DNA from: Acidimicrobiia bacterium
GTDB lineage: Bacteria; Actinomycetota; Acidimicrobiia; Acidimicrobiales; Poriferisodalaceae
Assembly: GCA_022821985.1 (NCBI GenBank)
Contig: JAJECP010000015.1
Coordinates: 62,001 to 126,000 of the forward strand
Direction of reading: 5' to 3'
Length of the DNA stretch: 64,000 nucleotides
A program made the translations under genes and the position numbers. The notes beneath the pieces were generated by a model that worked only from the letters and a program-made list of their open reading frames with translations, was not told where the DNA came from and did not search any database. Of this stretch, positions 7,424-17,088 are shown one piece after another; position 1 is the first letter of the stretch, and each line of letters begins with the position of its first letter.

Positions 7424-8315
7424 GCCGTTCGCGGTCGTCGGCAACGCGGCTCTGTACCACGCCGACTGTCTGGACTGGCTTTCTGCCCAGCCGCCGGCCT
7501 CGATCCAAGGCGTCGTCACCGACCCTCCATACGGCTTGGTGGAATACTCGCCGTCGCAGCAGGAGAAGCTGCGAAACGGCCATGGCGGTGTCTGGCGGCT
7601 GCCACCGAGCTTCGATGGGCATCAGCGAGCTCCTGTGCCGCGCTTCACCACGCTGGGTCGCGATGACCTTGATCGCCTGAGCTGCTTCTTCAGCCGCTGG
7701 ACGGCTGCCCTGATGCCGGTGCTTGTTCCCGGCGCCCATGTGCTCGTCGCGTCGAATCCGCTGGTATCTCATCTCGTTGCAAATGCCATCTGCACGGCAG
7801 GGCTCGAGCGCCGGGGCGAGGTTGTGCGACTTGTCATGACGATGAGAGGCGGTGATCGCCCCAAGAACGCGCATCACGAATTCCCCGATGTGACGGTCAT
7901 GCCACGTTCGGGGTGGGAACCTTGGCTGCTCTTTCGCAAGCCGCTCGACGGTCGCGTGCAGGACAACCTTCGGAAATGGGGCACCGGGGGCCTGCGACGC
8001 CATTCGCCTGAGCGCCCGTTTGCCGATGTGATCAAGTCAGCCCCGACGCAGCCCGCGGAGCGGCACCTGGCGCCGCACCCCAGCCTGAAGCCGCAGTCGT
8101 TCCTTCGTGAGGTGGTCCGAGCCGTCCTGCCTCTTGGCGAGGGAACTGTGCTCGACCCATTTGCGGGCTCAGGCTCGACGTTGGCCGCAGCCGAGTGGCT
8201 CGGCTATCGCAGCATCGGCGTCGAGAGCGACATGACCTACGCCGACATGGCAGTGAGCGCCATCAAGCGCCTGCGCGACTACGAAGTTCCCTCATCAGGC
8301 CCGTCATCGAGGTAG
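7404..8315 (+). CDS. Beta-class DNA methyltransferase of a Type II-like R-M system
   Basis: The protein carries the catalytic motif DPPYGL (40-45) ahead of the AdoMet-binding motif DPFAGSGS (251-258), with HPSLKPQSFL before the latter. This order defines the beta class (N6-adenine or N4-cytosine); DPPY favours N6-adenine. The start at GTG 7404 gives 303 residues and overlaps the small wHTH gene; an ATG at 7296 is in frame but its extra residues do not look like the family. Its 3' end overlaps the convergent PD-(D/E)xK gene by 37 bases. The role is protection of host sites from the neighbouring nuclease. The specificity is unknown. Confidence 0.88.
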   Translation: MSTSFAEPFAVVGNAALYHADCLDWLSAQPPASIQGVVTDPPYGLVEYSPSQQEKLRNGHGGVWRLPPSFDGHQRAPVPRFTTLGRDDLDRLSCFFSRWTAALMPVLVPGAHVLVASNPLVSHLVANAICTAGLERRGEVVRLVMTMRGGDRPKNAHHEFPDVTVMPRSGWEPWLLFRKPLDGRVQDNLRKWGTGGLRRHSPERPFADVIKSAPTQPAERHLAPHPSLKPQSFLREVVRAVLPLGEGTVLDPFAGSGSTLAAAEWLGYRSIGVESDMTYADMAVSAIKRLRDYEVPSSGPSSR

Positions 8316-8938
8316 ACCCAACTCTGGCGCAGCTTGGCGATGCCGTCGCGATGCAGCGTCGCCGTCCGCGTGCCGAGTTCGCCCCGCTCGTTGCGGCGGA
8401 AGTCGTGCGTGGTGACATGGGCCAGATACACCTCGGTGAAGCGCAACGGGGTCCGGGCCGTCATGGGCTGGGTGGCGCGATCGACGGTGTAGACGAAGAC
8501 GCAGAACCACTGGTCTCGGGCACCGTGGGTGTCCACCGCTCCGCCGCGTTTGGTTGTGGCCTTGACCTCGACGCCGCGTTCGCCGGCTTTCACGGCATTG
8601 TCGGGATAGGCGCCTGCAACCACGAGGTCGGGATGACCGTTGTGGTAGCTGTTCGGCACGAGCGTTCGAGAATGCGCCGACAGATAGGCCGTCAACATGT
8701 CGGAGACGACGCCGGACAGAATCGCTCCCCGCACGGTGTCTTCGAGGCGTCCGAGTCCCTTGCCGGCAAGGTGTTGGTTGACGTCGTAGAAGAAGTCGTA
8801 GACGTCCTGCATAGCCGATTCGAAGTCGAGCAGGCGAAGCTCGTAAGGCAGTGCGATGTCGGCGTTGAGGCGCTCCCGACGGACGATTCGGCGCTCTACC
8901 TCCACATCGCGGCAGCATAGGTCGGGCCATCTCAGCAC
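8279..8938 (-). CDS. Putative PD-(D/E)xK restriction endonuclease
   Basis: This 219-residue protein is not one I recognise by family, but it carries a clear nuclease signature: HPDLVVAG (Pro103-Asp104) followed by VEVKAT with Glu124 and Lys126. This gives the PD-x(n)-ExK arrangement of restriction enzymes. The N-terminal half is helical and could dimerise or bind DNA. It is convergent with, and overlaps, a methyltransferase gene, the classical layout of a Type II R-M pair. The start is a GTG at 8938; a later GTG is possible. The alternative is another nuclease-fold protein without restriction activity. Confidence 0.7.
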   Translation of the reverse strand: MLRWPDLCCRDVEVERRIVRRERLNADIALPYELRLLDFESAMQDVYDFFYDVNQHLAGKGLGRLEDTVRGAILSGVVSDMLTAYLSAHSRTLVPNSYHNGHPDLVVAGAYPDNAVKAGERGVEVKATTKRGGAVDTHGARDQWFCVFVYTVDRATQPMTARTPLRFTEVYLAHVTTHDFRRNERGELGTRTATLHRDGIAKLRQSWVYLDDGPDEGTS

Positions 8939-9010
8939 ACCGTGCGTGGCGCAACGAAGACGATTCTTGGCGGCTCGGTCTTGAGTGGGAGGACTGGCCG
9001 ACTGGCGTGC

Positions 9011-11848
9011 TCACGTGTGAGCGCCTGAGCCCAGGTAGGCATCGACCACGGTCTCGTTGGCCCGGATCTCCGCTGACGTGCCCTCCGCGATGATCTGACC
9101 GAAGTTGAGCACATAGATGTGGTCGCAGATGTCGAGCACGAGATTCATGTCGTGGTCGATCAGCAAGATCGACACGCCTTCCGAGGCCACGTCCAGCAGA
9201 CGGACGCCCAGCGCGATGCTCTCCGCAGTGGTCAACCCTGCGGCCGGCTCGTCAGCGAGCATTACCCGGGGTTCCGACGCCAGCGCGCGTGCAACACCGA
9301 CCAGCTTCTGGCGGCCAAGCGGGAGGTTGGCTGGTCGTGTATCGGTGTCACCGACCAAGCCGACAATTTGCATCGCTGCATCAACCCGCGAGGTGTCCGC
9401 TGGCCGCTCGGGTACAACGAGATCGGCGAGCACCGAGCGCATCGAAGACCGCTCGGCGGCGACCTGCACGTTCTCGCGCACGGTCAGGTCACCGAACAGC
9501 TCCAGCGACTGCCATGTGCGCGCCAGCCCTCGCTGGGCGCGCACATGGGGGGCTTCACGGGAGAGCCGTTCCTCACAGAACGTCACGTGCCCACGGGACG
9601 GCACGAAACCAGTCAGTGCGTCGATCAGCGTCGTCTTGCCGGCGCCGTTCGGCCCGATCAATCCCACGATCTCGCCCTCGCGAACTCGCAGCGACACCTG
9701 GTCCAGTGCCTTCAGCCCGCCGAAGCGCACCGTGAGATCCTCGACTCCTAGCACGACCGGTGCGCCCTCGAAGCTCCTCTGGCGCTCCTTGCGCCGATAC
9801 TCCGACAGGCGGACCGACTCGCCCGCTGTCCCGGGGCCGGGCTCGGCGGGCATCGCTCCGAGATCGCTGCGTTCGCGTGCCTCTGCCCGGGCCCGCCTGC
9901 GTGACCGGAATGCTCGCAGGCGTGCGAGATTCTGGCGGTACGCGCCGGCCACACCTTCGGGGAAGAAGATCGCAGTGGCCACCAGGGCGACACCAGCCAC
10001 CAATTGGTACCACCGGCCCAGTTCGGCGATCCGGTCTGCGGTGATGTAGACGATGCCGAGCGGGGCGAACAGCCCCGCGATGATTGCACCGGGAACGCTC
10101 GTGATTCCGCACAGGTAGGCCAGCGCCAGGAAGCTCAGGCCGATGAGCACGGCGAAGCTCTCCGCCGAGAGCTGTCCCCGGCTGTAGCCGATGAACGCGC
10201 CGCCCACACCGGCCAGGAACGACGCAAGCGCGAATGCCAGCATCTTCGTGCCCGCGACATTGATACCGACCGACGCGCCCGCCCGCTCGTTGGAACGAAC
10301 GGCCAGGAAGCGGCGCCCTGTCGCACTTCGGGCCAGGTTGCCCACGGCAATGGCGCACACGGTCACCACGGCCAGCACCAGGAAACCGAATTCCATGCGG
10401 GCAAAGTTCCTGCCCTCGCGAATGCTGAGGTTCGCCCCGAAGAACGAAGGACCGGTAATGGGATTGCCGTACAGGCCGGTGATGGCGGAGTTGCGAAACA
10501 CGAACTCCTCGAGCGCGACCGCACCGGCCAGCGTGACGACCGCGAGCTGCGCACCGCGGATGCGCAGGGCCGAGACGCCCACCACGAGCCCGAAGGCGGT
10601 GGCCATGAGCGCCGCGAGCAGCAGCGAGATGGGAAACGGGATGCCAACCGAATCGCCCAGCTTGCTGAGCGCGAAGCCAGCGGCTCCCGCGATGGCGGCC
10701 TGGGCCAGTGAGATCTGACCGACGAGGCCGGTCAGCACCACCAGCGACAGCATGACGATCGTCATGATCATGCTGGTCATGATCCCGATGCGGTAACTGC
10801 CCTGCGCCACTGCGGTCAGCACTCCGGCCGCTACCACGGCCGATGCGACCACGCTCGGCCGCATCTTCGGCCGAACGACCTCGGGCAGGGCATCGGCTTC
10901 GACGGCGCCACGGGTCGGCAGGTTGTGGCCCAAGCCGAACAGGGCGATCACGATGACCCCGAACGGCAGTGCGTCGGGTATGCCGGTGATCGCCCAATCG
11001 GGCCACCACGGATTGGTGGTCTGGTACACGACGATCGACTGGAAGATGCCGAGCCCGAACGCGGCCGCCACGGTGACGGCGATCGACAGCAACCGACCGA
11101 TGACCGCCGCGGCGAGCGCCGGAACGATCGCGAGGTAGGTCCACGGGCTGAGGGAGACGACCGGCGAGGCCATGATCAGCAGGAAGCCGACGAGGGTGCT
11201 CGACAGCACCCACGTCGAGCCGGCCAGCACTTGCGGCGAGTAACGGGCCAGGCTGACCGCCCGCTCATTCTCGGTAGAGGCCCGCGTGGCGAGCCCCAAG
11301 CGCGTGAAGCGGAACCACGCCCATGCCGCGGCGGCGGTCAGCAGCACGACGGCCGTGAGCCAGAGTCGATCACGAGAGAAGCTGACCCCGGCGAAGCTCA
11401 CCGGCTCGTTGGGCAGGATCGGAGCGACGACGCGGGCGCTGCTCATGAAGTGCATCACGATCAGGGCTTGGATGACCAGCAGCACGCCCACCGACGCGAC
11501 CACGCGGGCCAGGATCGGGGCTCGTCGGAGCGGCCGGAAGACCAGGAAGTGCACCATCAGCCCGATGAGGCTGCACGACAGCACTGCAAGGATGATGGCC
11601 ACCCCGAAGGGCACGCTGCCCGAACTGCCTCCGAGGCTGATGCGGCTGCGAATGATCACCAGCGGCAGCACGAGATCGCCGGTGTCGCTGAGTTCGTCGT
11701 AGACGTACGCCCCCCACATCGCCATCGCGCCAGTGGCGAAGTTGATGATGCCGGTGCCCCGGTAGGTGATGACCAGGCCCATCGACAGCGCCGCGTAGAG
11801 GCAGCCCGATCCCAAGCCGATGATCGCGAACAGCAGGTACTGGTCCAC
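9011..11848 (-). CDS. LivH-LivM-LivG triple fusion, branched-chain amino acid-type ABC transporter
   Basis: A single 945-residue frame joins three subunits normally made separately. Residues 1 to about 300 are a LivH-type permease, about 330-640 a LivM-type permease (FPEGVAGAYRQNLARL at its end), and about 700-945 a LivG-type ATPase. The ATPase has Walker [10 protein letters not shown] and Walker B VMLADEPAAGL, and ends VVDAYLGSGAHT, the usual LivG tail. The ABC signature, LSGGQ-like in the family, reads LPLGRQKLV, a weak form. The protein should import amino acids or other small carboxylated or amide compounds from the LivK lipoprotein encoded upstream on the same strand. LivM-LivG fusions are common in actinobacteria; a permease-permease-ATPase fusion is less usual. 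Confidence 0.9.
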   Translation of the reverse strand: MDQYLLFAIIGLGSGCLYAALSMGLVITYRGTGIINFATGAMAMWGAYVYDELSDTGDLVLPLVIIRSRISLGGSSGSVPFGVAIILAVLSCSLIGLMVHFLVFRPLRRAPILARVVASVGVLLVIQALIVMHFMSSARVVAPILPNEPVSFAGVSFSRDRLWLTAVVLLTAAAAWAWFRFTRLGLATRASTENERAVSLARYSPQVLAGSTWVLSSTLVGFLLIMASPVVSLSPWTYLAIVPALAAAVIGRLLSIAVTVAAAFGLGIFQSIVVYQTTNPWWPDWAITGIPDALPFGVIVIALFGLGHNLPTRGAVEADALPEVVRPKMRPSVVASAVVAAGVLTAVAQGSYRIGIMTSMIMTIVMLSLVVLTGLVGQISLAQAAIAGAAGFALSKLGDSVGIPFPISLLLAALMATAFGLVVGVSALRIRGAQLAVVTLAGAVALEEFVFRNSAITGLYGNPITGPSFFGANLSIREGRNFARMEFGFLVLAVVTVCAIAVGNLARSATGRRFLAVRSNERAGASVGINVAGTKMLAFALASFLAGVGGAFIGYSRGQLSAESFAVLIGLSFLALAYLCGITSVPGAIIAGLFAPLGIVYITADRIAELGRWYQLVAGVALVATAIFFPEGVAGAYRQNLARLRAFRSRRRARAEARERSDLGAMPAEPGPGTAGESVRLSEYRRKERQRSFEGAPVVLGVEDLTVRFGGLKALDQVSLRVREGEIVGLIGPNGAGKTTLIDALTGFVPSRGHVTFCEERLSREAPHVRAQRGLARTWQSLELFGDLTVRENVQVAAERSSMRSVLADLVVPERPADTSRVDAAMQIVGLVGDTDTRPANLPLGRQKLVGVARALASEPRVMLADEPAAGLTTAESIALGVRLLDVASEGVSILLIDHDMNLVLDICDHIYVLNFGQIIAEGTSAEIRANETVVDAYLGSGAHT

Positions 11849-11934
11849 TTCGGCAGATCCGCCTCAGATTGCCCGGCAACTCATCCGCAGATGCTCGCAG
11901 ATGGGCCGGCGGTTATGTGGATAATGACTGTTGT

Positions 11935-13284
11935 CTAGAGCCCGCTCAGCTCGTATGCGTCGAAGAGTCCGTCGCCGACCACGATCCGGCGCAGCGATCC
12001 GTCATCGGCCTCGACCACCTGCCACACCATGATGTGCGACATGCAGTGCGAGGACTCCGGCGGCCACGGTGCCTGCCCGCAGCGCAGGTTGGGGCCGAAC
12101 CATCCGGGTGTCTCGCCGGCGGTCGCGAACGCCTCGGTGATCGAATCGGAGGTGATCGGGCCCTCGATGGTCTCGAGAATGAACTTGATCTCGCGCCATG
12201 CTCCGTAGGGGGCGATGGCGAAACCCTCGATGAGTTTCTCGTGCCCGGCAGCGGTCATGTGGTCGGCGTATTGCGCGAGGCGTTCTTGGATCTCGGGCGG
12301 CGCGAATTCGGCAACCCACGGGACCCACTGGTCGCCCTGGGTGTAGGTGCCGAGAGCGGCAGGCCCGAGCACGTCGATGTACAGGGTGCAGGAGCCGGCG
12401 AAGATCGGCTTGTCGAAGCCGCTCGCGGCGGCCGATCCCACCATGCCGATGCAGCCGAACTCGTCGAGCTGGCCCATCATCCCGTCGACGCCAGCGGACT
12501 GCGCCGCCGCGATGGCAGCGGTCCAATCGGGCGCCGCGATGTCGACCACGACGCGCTCCATCTCGATGCCGTAGTGCGCGAGCACCGGGGCGATGATGTT
12601 GTCCATGAAGTCCAGCGCGGTGGAGGAGTCCTGGACGACGACTGCGATGTGGTCGATGCCGAGTTCGGAGAAGGTCTTGGCGGGGCCCACGGCAAATGCC
12701 CCGGTCGCCACGTGGAGCAGGAAGGAGCCGGGACTGTTCCTCTCGGTCTGGCCCCACGAGTGGGACGAGACGTAGGGAATTCCGGCGTCGAGCCACAGTC
12801 CGAACGCCGCTTCGGAGCCCAGTTCGACGCCCATGTACGCCATGTCGACGTCTTCTTCGATCAGCTTGATCGCGCAGTTGATGGCGCTTTCGGGCGTGCC
12901 GTCGGAGAGGCAGACGATCGGCTCGATCATGGCGCCGTGGATGCCGCCCGCGTCGTTGATCACCTTGATGGCCACTTCGCCGCCGATGCGCAGCTCGGGC
13001 AGCGAGATGGTGCCGCCTTCGTTGTTGACATAGCCGACCCGGATGACCTCGCCGGTGCGGTCGATCGGCGCCGCATCGCCCGACGCATCGTCGCCTCCCG
13101 CTGCAACGCCGCCAGCGCCGTCGCCGGTCGTGTCATCGGTCGCCGTGCCGGTGTCGGTGGCGGCGCCGCTCGAGGCTGTGGTGGTCGGGGCGTCGTCGCC
13201 AGTGTCGTCTGAACCGCCGCACGCAGCTGCCAGAAGACAGAGCGCAACGAGCAGCGCCAATGATCGTGCATGTAGATGTCTCAT
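11935..13284 (-). CDS. Substrate-binding lipoprotein of the Liv-type ABC transporter
   Basis: The ATG at 13284 gives a 449-residue lipoprotein: basic N-terminus, hydrophobic segment and lipobox LAAAC with Cys22, then a Thr/Ser/Asp/Gly-rich linker of about 40 residues. The rest is a periplasmic-binding-protein type I domain of the Peripla_BP_6/LivK kind (IRVGYVNNEGG near its start). A longer frame to 13440 would bury the signal peptide and is rejected. It captures the ligand outside the membrane for the LivHMG fusion. It lies between livF (gap 13 bases) and the fusion (gap 86 bases), all leftward. The ligand cannot be deduced; relatives bind amino acids, amides or aromatic acids. Confidence 0.9.
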   Translation of the reverse strand: MRHLHARSLALLVALCLLAAACGGSDDTGDDAPTTTASSGAATDTGTATDDTTGDGAGGVAAGGDDASGDAAPIDRTGEVIRVGYVNNEGGTISLPELRIGGEVAIKVINDAGGIHGAMIEPIVCLSDGTPESAINCAIKLIEEDVDMAYMGVELGSEAAFGLWLDAGIPYVSSHSWGQTERNSPGSFLLHVATGAFAVGPAKTFSELGIDHIAVVVQDSSTALDFMDNIIAPVLAHYGIEMERVVVDIAAPDWTAAIAAAQSAGVDGMMGQLDEFGCIGMVGSAAASGFDKPIFAGSCTLYIDVLGPAALGTYTQGDQWVPWVAEFAPPEIQERLAQYADHMTAAGHEKLIEGFAIAPYGAWREIKFILETIEGPITSDSITEAFATAGETPGWFGPNLRCGQAPWPPESSHCMSHIMVWQVVEADDGSLRRIVVGDGLFDAYELSGL

Positions 13285-13297
13285 GGAGTCCCCGACG

Positions 13298-14064
<767 letters not shown>

Positions 14065-14068
<4 letters not shown>

Positions 14069-14142
14069 GCGTGTGCCTCGGAACCAAGGTAGGCGTCGAT
14101 GATCGCATCGTCGGAACGAATGTCAACGGATTCGCCGGACAG
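14065..14142 (-). pseudogene. 3' remnant of a deleted livG
   Basis: The 26 codons ending at the TGA that overlaps livF encode a typical LivG C-terminus: [11 protein letters not shown] followed by [13 protein letters not shown]. The tail of the livHMG fusion, EIRANETVVDAYLGSGAHT, matches it closely. Upstream of this point the frame no longer resembles an ATPase, and a sigma-factor gene begins on the other strand 42 bases away. The rest of livG has therefore been deleted or replaced. An in-frame ATG at 14142 could still allow a short peptide that couples ribosomes into livF. Confidence 0.75.
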
Positions 14143-14183
14143 CATGCGTGACGACGCCGCGAAAGAGTCAGGCGTGAGCGGAC

Positions 14184-14741
14184 ATGACAGCCATGATGGC
14201 TGTCTGCATGCTCGCCGCTCACGACGAGGCCTGGTTCCGGCACCTCTATGCCGAGGCGTACCGGCCGCTGCTGGCGTATGCCCGCCGCAGGGTCGATGCC
14301 GCAACTGCCGACGAGGTTGTCGCTGACACGTTCCTGACAGCGTGGCGCCGTCGCGACGACGTTCCCGAAGGCTCCGAACGTCTGTGGCTGTTCGGCGTGG
14401 CCAGGAACATGATCCGCAACGCCACACGCTCCAGTCGCCGGCGCCAGACGGCGCACGATCGGTTGCGACTGGTCCGCCCCGCCGCGGCAGACGAAGCGGT
14501 CGCGCCTGAGGTCAGCGAGCGCTCGACGCTGATCACAGCGGCCCTCGCTGCCCTGTCTGAAGCCGACCGGGAAGTGCTCATGCTCGTGGCGTGGGAGGAG
14601 CTCAGCCATGCCGAGATCGGCCAGGTGCTCGGCATCTCGGCGAACGCCTCGGCCATCCGTGTTCATCGGGCCCGCAAACGACTCGCTGCGCGCCTTGATC
14701 GTCTTGATGACGCAAGCGGCGGCGAAGGGAGTGCTTCATGA
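14184..14741 (+). CDS. ECF-type sigma-70 family factor
   Basis: The 185-residue protein has region 2 (FRHLYAEAYRPLLAYARRRV and LWLFGVARNMIRN) and region 4 (ALSEADREVLMLVAWEELSHAEIG, split by the HTH LGISANASAIRVHRARKRL). There is no region 1.1 or 3, which defines the ECF group. It directs RNA polymerase to a small set of promoters, often including its own. The stop overlaps the start of the next gene (ATGA), whose membrane-anchored product is the probable regulator. The first ATG is used; ATGs a few codons later are also possible. Confidence 0.9.
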   Translation: MTAMMAVCMLAAHDEAWFRHLYAEAYRPLLAYARRRVDAATADEVVADTFLTAWRRRDDVPEGSERLWLFGVARNMIRNATRSSRRRQTAHDRLRLVRPAAADEAVAPEVSERSTLITAALAALSEADREVLMLVAWEELSHAEIGQVLGISANASAIRVHRARKRLAARLDRLDDASGGEGSAS

Positions 14742-15709
14742 CTGGTAGCGGCATCGAAGACGAACTGCTCGCCGATCTGCGCCGGGCGAACCCGGTCGAC
14801 GTCGATGCGCTCGCCTCGGCGACGGACCCGGAGCCGGCCCAGTTGCTGGATTCGATCCTGGCGGACAGCGCGGACGCATCTCCGCGGCTTCGAGTGGTTC
14901 ACGGGCCGAAGAGATCGTCATCAGTCGGCGCGCCCGCTCGTCGACGCTGGATCAGCGCAGCGGCCGCGGCGGCGGTGATCGCTGTCGTCGCGGCTGCGAC
15001 GATCGTGGTGTACGACACCGGCACCGGTCGCGATGCAACCGCTGCCGTGCACGAGGCCGTCCAGACCACGATCGGCGTGAGCAGCTCGGCCACCACATCC
15101 ACGACGGTCACATTCGACTTCGATGTCTTGGCCGAGCCGTGGGAAATGACGATCGAAGGCGTGTTCTCGGACCGCAGCTTCGAGTACCGGCTGACATCCG
15201 GACCTGCAGTGCCCGAGGCAGGCATCCCGGATCTGGGCTCCTACGCCGAAGTGGTCATCGGCGATCAGGCGTATCGAGCGACCGGTGACGGACCGTGGGA
15301 GGGCCCCCATCCATATGTCTGGGCTCCGGAATCCGAGGATTCGAGCGCACCCGTCAGGTCAAATCTGACGTTCGGCGTCACCATCGACGATCTCGGCGCC
15401 GTGTTCGACTTCGTCGAGGTGGGCGACACCAGTCTCGACGGCGTGACGGTCGCCCACTACCGCACGCACTCCCTGCCTGCTGGCGCAGGGGCCGGCTTCC
15501 TCATGTCGCTCGGCATGTTCATGACCATGACGAATCAGGAGCCGCCTCAGCGACTGGACAACGTCCAGCTCGACGTGTGGGTGGATCGCGACGACCTGAT
15601 CAGGCGGGTCAGCTACACCGCCGTCATCGACGGCGCCGGATCATTCAGCGTCGTCACGGATTGGGCTGACTTCGGCACAGCACCGCCGATCACGGCGCCG
15701 ACCACCTGA
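14738..15709 (+). CDS. Membrane-anchored partner of the ECF sigma factor
   Basis: This 323-residue protein has a cytoplasmic N-terminus of about 70 residues, one membrane segment (71-92) and an extracytoplasmic domain of about 230 residues, rich in beta strands, resembling LolA/LppX-like lipid-carrier folds. The N-terminus (IEDELLADLRRANPVDVDAL) contains no HxxxCxxC zinc motif of ZAS anti-sigma factors. Translational coupling to the sigma gene and the single-pass topology suggest an anti-sigma factor or envelope sensor, as is common for actinobacterial sigma/membrane-protein pairs. The anti-sigma role is inferred. Confidence 0.75.
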   Translation: MTGSGIEDELLADLRRANPVDVDALASATDPEPAQLLDSILADSADASPRLRVVHGPKRSSSVGAPARRRWISAAAAAAVIAVVAAATIVVYDTGTGRDATAAVHEAVQTTIGVSSSATTSTTVTFDFDVLAEPWEMTIEGVFSDRSFEYRLTSGPAVPEAGIPDLGSYAEVVIGDQAYRATGDGPWEGPHPYVWAPESEDSSAPVRSNLTFGVTIDDLGAVFDFVEVGDTSLDGVTVAHYRTHSLPAGAGAGFLMSLGMFMTMTNQEPPQRLDNVQLDVWVDRDDLIRRVSYTAVIDGAGSFSVVTDWADFGTAPPITAPTT

Positions 15710-15840
15710 GCGCGGAAGTCACCCGCGGCCGCGCAGCGTCCTGTAGGGACACCGTCGGCATGGGCGAGTGCATGCAGCTACTGCCATGATGAGCCCCGAA
15801 TTGGCGGCCGTGTGGGCCGGCATGGCACGAAGGGCAGGTC

Positions 15841-16992
15841 ATGGAGATACACGGCACGTGCAAGGAAGGATTCGAGGCAGTCCGCGACGCCTTCGAGCGG
15901 AACTTCGGCGAAGGCCTCGAAGTTGGTGCGGCGGCGGCGGTGACCGTCGACGGCGAGTCTGTCGTGGATATCTGGGCTGGAGACGCCGATACGAACGGCA
16001 CCCCGTGGGACCGGGACACGATCGTGAACGTGTACTCCACCACCAAGACCATGGCGGCGACGTGCATGCTCGCGTTGGCCGATCGGGGCGAGCTGGATTT
16101 CGATGCGCCGGTGTGCGAGTACTGGCCCGAGTTCGCACAGAACGGCAAGGAGGGCGTGCTGGTGCGGCACGTCATGTCGCACACGGCGGGCCTGCCCGGA
16201 TTCGTGCCGCCGGTATCGGCCGAGGATCTGTACGACCTCGACGCGATCGCCGAACAGCTCGCTGCTCAGGAACTGTGGTGGGAGCCAGGAACCAAGTCGG
16301 GTTACCACGCCGTCACCCAGGGCAACCTCGAGGGCGAGATTTTCTACCGCATCACCGGCCAGCGCATGGCGGATTGGTTCCGCACCGAAATCGCCGAGCC
16401 GCTCGGCGCGGACTTCTGGATGAGCCTGCCCGCGTCGGAAGACCACCGCGTCGGCGAGCTGCTTCCGCCCCCGTCCCTGCTGGAGGTTCTCGAAGCGAGC
16501 GGGGTGCCGATTGACCCTGATTCGATTGCCGTCCGCACCTTGGCGAGCTGCTCGCTTGACGCCACCGAGCCCCGGACGCGTGCGTGGCGAGCAGCCGAAA
16601 TCCCGGCGGCGGGCGGGATCGGAAATGCCCGCGCGGTTGCACGGATCCATTCGATGCTGGCCTGCGGCGGAGAAGTGGACGGCGTCCGGATCATGTCCGA
16701 GGCCGGGGCGCGCAAGGGCCTCGAGGAGCAGGTCGACAACATCGACGAGGTGCTGATGCTGCGACTGCGGCACGGTTTGGGATTCGCTCGCCAGCTCGAC
16801 GGCTGGGTGACCAGCCCGAATCCGAACCACATGTACTGGGGTGGCTGGGGCGGATCCATCGCCGTCGTCGACTTCGACGTGCGCACGTCGCTGGCCTACG
16901 TGATGAATCGGATGGATGCCGCCATCACCGGCGACCCGCGGGGCGGTCGCATCGTGGATGCCGCCTTTGCCAGCATCGCTGCGATGGACTGA
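15841..16992 (+). CDS. Serine hydrolase of the beta-lactamase/esterase (EstB) family
   Basis: This is a 383-residue class C beta-lactamase-fold protein without signal peptide, so it is probably a cytoplasmic esterase rather than an antibiotic-degrading enzyme. The nucleophile motif SxxK is STTK at 66-69, the tyrosine motif is SGYHAVTQG, and WGGWGGS near the C-terminus stands for the KTG-like third motif. It resembles the other hydrolase in this window at 42038. It stands alone between the sigma operon and a luciferase-like gene on the same strand. Natural substrate unknown. Confidence 0.87.
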   Translation: MEIHGTCKEGFEAVRDAFERNFGEGLEVGAAAAVTVDGESVVDIWAGDADTNGTPWDRDTIVNVYSTTKTMAATCMLALADRGELDFDAPVCEYWPEFAQNGKEGVLVRHVMSHTAGLPGFVPPVSAEDLYDLDAIAEQLAAQELWWEPGTKSGYHAVTQGNLEGEIFYRITGQRMADWFRTEIAEPLGADFWMSLPASEDHRVGELLPPPSLLEVLEASGVPIDPDSIAVRTLASCSLDATEPRTRAWRAAEIPAAGGIGNARAVARIHSMLACGGEVDGVRIMSEAGARKGLEEQVDNIDEVLMLRLRHGLGFARQLDGWVTSPNPNHMYWGGWGGSIAVVDFDVRTSLAYVMNRMDAAITGDPRGGRIVDAAFASIAAMD

Positions 16993-17088
16993 GCGCAACG
17001 AGCTCGCCGCCGCCCACTGGCGGGCGCGCCGAGTCGCGCCAGTTACGGCACACTACGAGCCGCTCATCGCCGCTCGAAGGGAACCGGC

